From Desulfurococcales archaeon (GTDB taxonomy: Archaea; Thermoproteota; Thermoprotei_A; Sulfolobales; Acidilobaceae), in contig WAOU01000041.1 of the NCBI GenBank assembly GCA_015521095.1, positions 1-59,377 on the forward strand: DNA of 59,377 nt. Reading direction: 5' to 3'. The notes under the pieces were generated by a model. It saw only the letters and a list, made by a program, of their open reading frames with translations, was not told where the DNA came from and did no database searches. Positions within the stretch are counted from its first letter, which is position 1. The number at the start of each line of letters is the position of its first letter. This document shows positions 57,022-59,377 of this stretch, one piece after another. The translations under genes were made by a program, and so were the position numbers.

Positions 57022-57642
57022 CTATATGGATCGACAATCTACTTTTTCCAATACACATGTCCAGAAAGCCTCAAGCCTCTTCTTGTATTCTTCAAGAATA
57101 TCGCACAGTTTATGAATAATTCTACAATCACGGGAGAACACATGGGTTTTATCATATGCGGCGACCTCGACCAAGTACCCACCGCTTCTATGTTCTCTAT
57201 AGCAGGATCGCTTAAACCCGGCGGCCTTTCCACACTTTACTATCTGCTCTGCTAGGCCACGTGTTCTTGCGACGATGTGGAGAATAGGTGGTTGAAGACT
57301 GAGCCATGAGATGTCATTCTCATTGACGGAATCTAGAGCCGAGCATATCTCAGATCTGCACTTTGAAGGATCATGCCATACATGCAGGAGACTCGCACCT
57401 TTCTTGTCGAGTAGATCGTCGCCCTTTATCAGTGCAACTCGACCGCTACAGCTACTCGTGGTAAACAGACATTCCCTTTTATTTAATCGTTTAAGTAATT
57501 CGATTATGTCACTGTCAACTAGTCCTTTTTCCAAGTGGCTCTTGAAACGGTTTAGTGCTGAAGATCTAGAGTTTTTCCAGGTGGAATCATGACTATTATT
57601 TTTTGCCCCACCTGTGCTTGAAGAGGCGTCTTGCGTCATCAA
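57022..57642 (-). CDS. taw3: Taw3/TYW3 tRNA wybutosine-derivative methyltransferase
   Basis: The 206-residue protein has TTSSCSGRVALIKGD, LLHVWHDPSKC, LQPPILHIVARTRGLAEQIVKCGKAAGFKRS and GGYLVEVAAYDKTHVF, the conserved core of TYW3. It methylates the N-4 of the tricyclic wyosine base at position 37 of tRNA-Phe. The first usable ATG at 57642 overlaps the upstream PPC-domain gene by 47 bases; no later standard start precedes the conserved core. Length is normal. Confidence 0.88.
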   Translation of the reverse strand: MMTQDASSSTGGAKNNSHDSTWKNSRSSALNRFKSHLEKGLVDSDIIELLKRLNKRECLFTTSSCSGRVALIKGDDLLDKKGASLLHVWHDPSKCRSEICSALDSVNENDISWLSLQPPILHIVARTRGLAEQIVKCGKAAGFKRSCYREHRSGGYLVEVAAYDKTHVFSRDCRIIHKLCDILEEYKKRLEAFWTCVLEKVDCRSI

Positions 57643-58036
57643 TGTTTCCTCCCAGCTCGAATATTACTAGTTCGAGGAACGGTCTGACGCGTCCATCAAT
57701 TAGGTGGCCTCCTACAACAAGGTCAGGTTTCTTTGCAAGTGTTACGTGTAGGTGGGTATAGTATGCGCCGTCGGGCCCGAGAATACTGTTTCCTTTAACT
57801 GATAGCGCCTCGAGGACTCTGCCGGGCTCTGCTTCGACGTCAACTGAATAGTACTTGTTTTCCTCCGGGCTGAATACTGCGATCCTGGCCCAGTGGAAGG
57901 CCCCTATACCAGCGATATATGCGAATGATATTCCGTTATCCGCTAGAAAACTTTCTATTGCTTGGTGGGGACTGGTGCCTTCTTTGATCTTCACGAAAAA
58001 TACTCGTCCTTGTTGCGCTGGGAACATCTCGTACAT
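57596..58036 (-). CDS. PPC (DUF296) domain protein
   Basis: The 146-residue protein has the PPC/DUF296 fold: GRVFFVKIKEGTSPHQAIESFL, NGISFAYIAGIGAFHWARIAVFSPEENKYY and YYTHLHVTLAKKPDLVVGGHLIDGRVRPFLELVIF, with the H-x-H...G-G-H metal site. In plants the domain accompanies AT-hook DNA-binding motifs, while free archaeal versions have unknown roles. It overlaps the Taw3 gene and lies 16 bases after the guaB stop on the same strand, so the three genes may form one operon. Confidence 0.82.
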   Translation of the reverse strand: MYEMFPAQQGRVFFVKIKEGTSPHQAIESFLADNGISFAYIAGIGAFHWARIAVFSPEENKYYSVDVEAEPGRVLEALSVKGNSILGPDGAYYTHLHVTLAKKPDLVVGGHLIDGRVRPFLELVIFELGGNIDDARRLFKHRWGKK

Positions 58037-58052
58037 CTGTCAGCACCCATTA

Positions 58053-59315
58053 TCATTTGACTAGGTCGTGAGGATTAATCTCCTTAGCACCAAGAGGTGA
58101 TACTCGTGCCAGTACTCCGTTCCACGCCTCCTCTATACGGGACGCTCCTGCATAGCCCAGAGATGCTTGTAGACCGAAGAACATGCGGCTCATAACCTTT
58201 ACGAGTGGGCCTTCATACGGGACCAGTCCCTCAACACCTTCTTCTAACTGTTTACTAGGCCTGCTATATCGGTCTGCTGCATGCCTCCTCTTCATTGCTC
58301 CGGCACTGGCCATTCCCCTGTAGGTCTTATAGAGCTTGTCGCCGATTCTCACTAGAAGAGACGGTGCCTCATCCGTGCCGGCGAAGAGTCTTCCACTCAT
58401 TACAGCGCTTGCCCCGGCTACAATAGCTTTAGCGGCTTCGCCTGGTCCACGTATTCCTCCATCAGCAATAATCGGTATCCTTCCGAATAGGCCTAGCTCC
58501 TCTAATGCTTCACGAGTATTCATGACGGCAGTCAAGGTCGGAACACTTGCCCCGGCGACAACACCTGTTGAACATATGCTACCGCTAGAGATACCTACTC
58601 TTAATCCAGAGATACTTTCCACTGTAGTCAATATATCTAGGACAGCCTCTTTCGTCCCGATATTGCCGGCAACAATGTCTATGGAAACTTTTTCAGCCAA
58701 CTTCTTTAACGCGCTCAGAGCCTCGACATTATGGAGATGTGCGACATCTGTAACAAGAAAGTCTGCACCTGCTTTTTCAAGGGTCTCCGCTCTCTCTGTA
58801 TCGAAGGGACTAATAGCTGCCCCTACAAGTAATTTACCATTATTGTCTTGACTGGGCTTAACGAGTCCAGTTCGAAGTAGTCGTAGTACGAGATCTATTT
58901 TCTCAGCCAATGCAGGTGAAAGGCTTTTTGCCGGAATATAGACTCCAATAGGAGAACTATTGCTTGTTATAATTAGGGGCTTATCTGATCGGAGATACGA
59001 CTTGTCTAGCTCGTTTATACTGATAATATCGAACAAGTGTTTGAAGTCGGGAGATGCGCTTTTCACGCTCTGTATCATATCGGCTTGTTCACTTATACTC
59101 ATGTTCCTATGTATTACTCCTACTCCACCGAGCCTGGCTATCTCTATAGCTAGATCCTGCTCGGTGACAGTATCCATTGGACTAGATAGAATGGGGACAC
59201 TGATCCTGTGGTTGCGCGTGATATTGGATTCGAGAACAACGTATTGTGGATCGACAGGTGCTTTTCTCGGAACTATGACGACATCGTCGAAAGTAATGTA
59301 TTCTATGATTCTCAC
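58053..59315 (-). CDS. guaB: IMP dehydrogenase with reduced Bateman domain
   Basis: The 420-residue TIM-barrel enzyme has TFDDVVIVPR, ILSSPMDTVTE, GGVGVIHRNMS, VAGNIGTKEA, the nucleophile C248 in SGSICSTGVVAGASVPTLTAV, IIADGGIRGPGEAAKAIVAGASAVMSGRLFAG and YRGMASAGAM. It makes XMP for guanine nucleotides. The usual loop reads GPGSICTTR; here it is SSGSICSTG. The CBS insert spans only about residues 90-155, roughly half the normal size. The start is GTG 59315 with GGTG upstream. A TATA-like GTTATAATACC lies about 40 bases before it. Confidence 0.93.
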   Translation of the reverse strand: MRIIEYITFDDVVIVPRKAPVDPQYVVLESNITRNHRISVPILSSPMDTVTEQDLAIEIARLGGVGVIHRNMSISEQADMIQSVKSASPDFKHLFDIISINELDKSYLRSDKPLIITSNSSPIGVYIPAKSLSPALAEKIDLVLRLLRTGLVKPSQDNNGKLLVGAAISPFDTERAETLEKAGADFLVTDVAHLHNVEALSALKKLAEKVSIDIVAGNIGTKEAVLDILTTVESISGLRVGISSGSICSTGVVAGASVPTLTAVMNTREALEELGLFGRIPIIADGGIRGPGEAAKAIVAGASAVMSGRLFAGTDEAPSLLVRIGDKLYKTYRGMASAGAMKRRHAADRYSRPSKQLEEGVEGLVPYEGPLVKVMSRMFFGLQASLGYAGASRIEEAWNGVLARVSPLGAKEINPHDLVK

Positions 59316-59377
59316 TATATTGCACCGATTGGGAAAGAAGATGGTAGGGTATTATAACATGATGTATGTTAGATGCT

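Overview
The window reads as a chromosomal segment of a hyperthermophilic crenarchaeon (Thermoproteota), most likely Desulfurococcales/Pyrodictiaceae-like. The order is an inference; I name no species. Supporting genes are ribosomal protein S26e, Alba chromatin protein, the ESCRT-type division proteins CdvB and CdvC, TFB, aIF2-beta, deoxyhypusine synthase, NMD3, Taw3, an Sm protein, NucS, archaeal ProRS, mevalonate kinase and a tungsten aldehyde:ferredoxin oxidoreductase. Genes are tightly packed, use GTG and TTG starts with GAGG/GGTG ribosome-binding sites, and often overlap at their ends. I see no insertion sequence, prophage, CRISPR array or tRNA gene.

Layout. 1-7.2 kb: N-terminus of a 2-oxoacid oxidoreductase gamma subunit, Nudix hydrolase, tRNA-binding OB-fold protein, HAL/PAL-type ammonia-lyase, dCTP deaminase, ATP synthase K, ProRS, S26e, a RecB-like nuclease. 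7.2-20.2 kb: RNA and DNA housekeeping (an H/ACA guide RNA, NMD3, FAU-1, UPF0147, an hps-creatininase-nucS operon, MazG-like, Sm, an alkyltransferase, aIF2-beta, a tRNA methylthiotransferase, an extremely acidic mini-protein, a methyltransferase, cdvC and cdvB). 20.3-33.3 kb: a lone 5S rRNA, a YkoE-TenA thiamine-salvage pair, a surface protein beside a fused TRAP transporter, an acyl-CoA dehydrogenase, and a metal ABC transporter with a NikR-like regulator. 33.3-38.2 kb: a C/D box RNA candidate, a histone-deacetylase-fold enzyme, a PhoU/AbrB regulator, DUF429 and deoxyhypusine synthase. 38.3-43.1 kb: a minimal type IV pilus locus. 43.2-50.5 kb: ridA-ilvA, an SFM1-like methyltransferase, alba, deoC-DHPS-like-mvk, tfb. 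50.7-59.4 kb: AOR with a MoaD-like partner, a helix-turn-helix protein, a radical SAM enzyme, DUF711, Taw3, a PPC-domain protein and IMP dehydrogenase.

Genes that appear to work together: RidA detoxifies the enamine/imine made by IlvA; the ZnuABC-like importer with its own NikR-like repressor and repeated TGTGCAC sites; YkoE with TenA in thiamine-precursor salvage; pilin, VirB11-type ATPase and TadC-like platform protein; CdvB with CdvC in membrane scission; MoaD-like protein with the tungstopterin enzyme AOR.

The most interesting signals are two guide-RNA genes, each with a TATA box at the right distance from its predicted 5' end, a TFB that keeps only two of four zinc-ribbon cysteines, a protein of about 59 residues that is roughly two-thirds acidic, a MoaD-like protein ending Gly-Gly-Ile, and a recurrent AAC(C)TGT-like word placed directly after the TATA box of several promoters. 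All calls come from reading the sequence without database searches.
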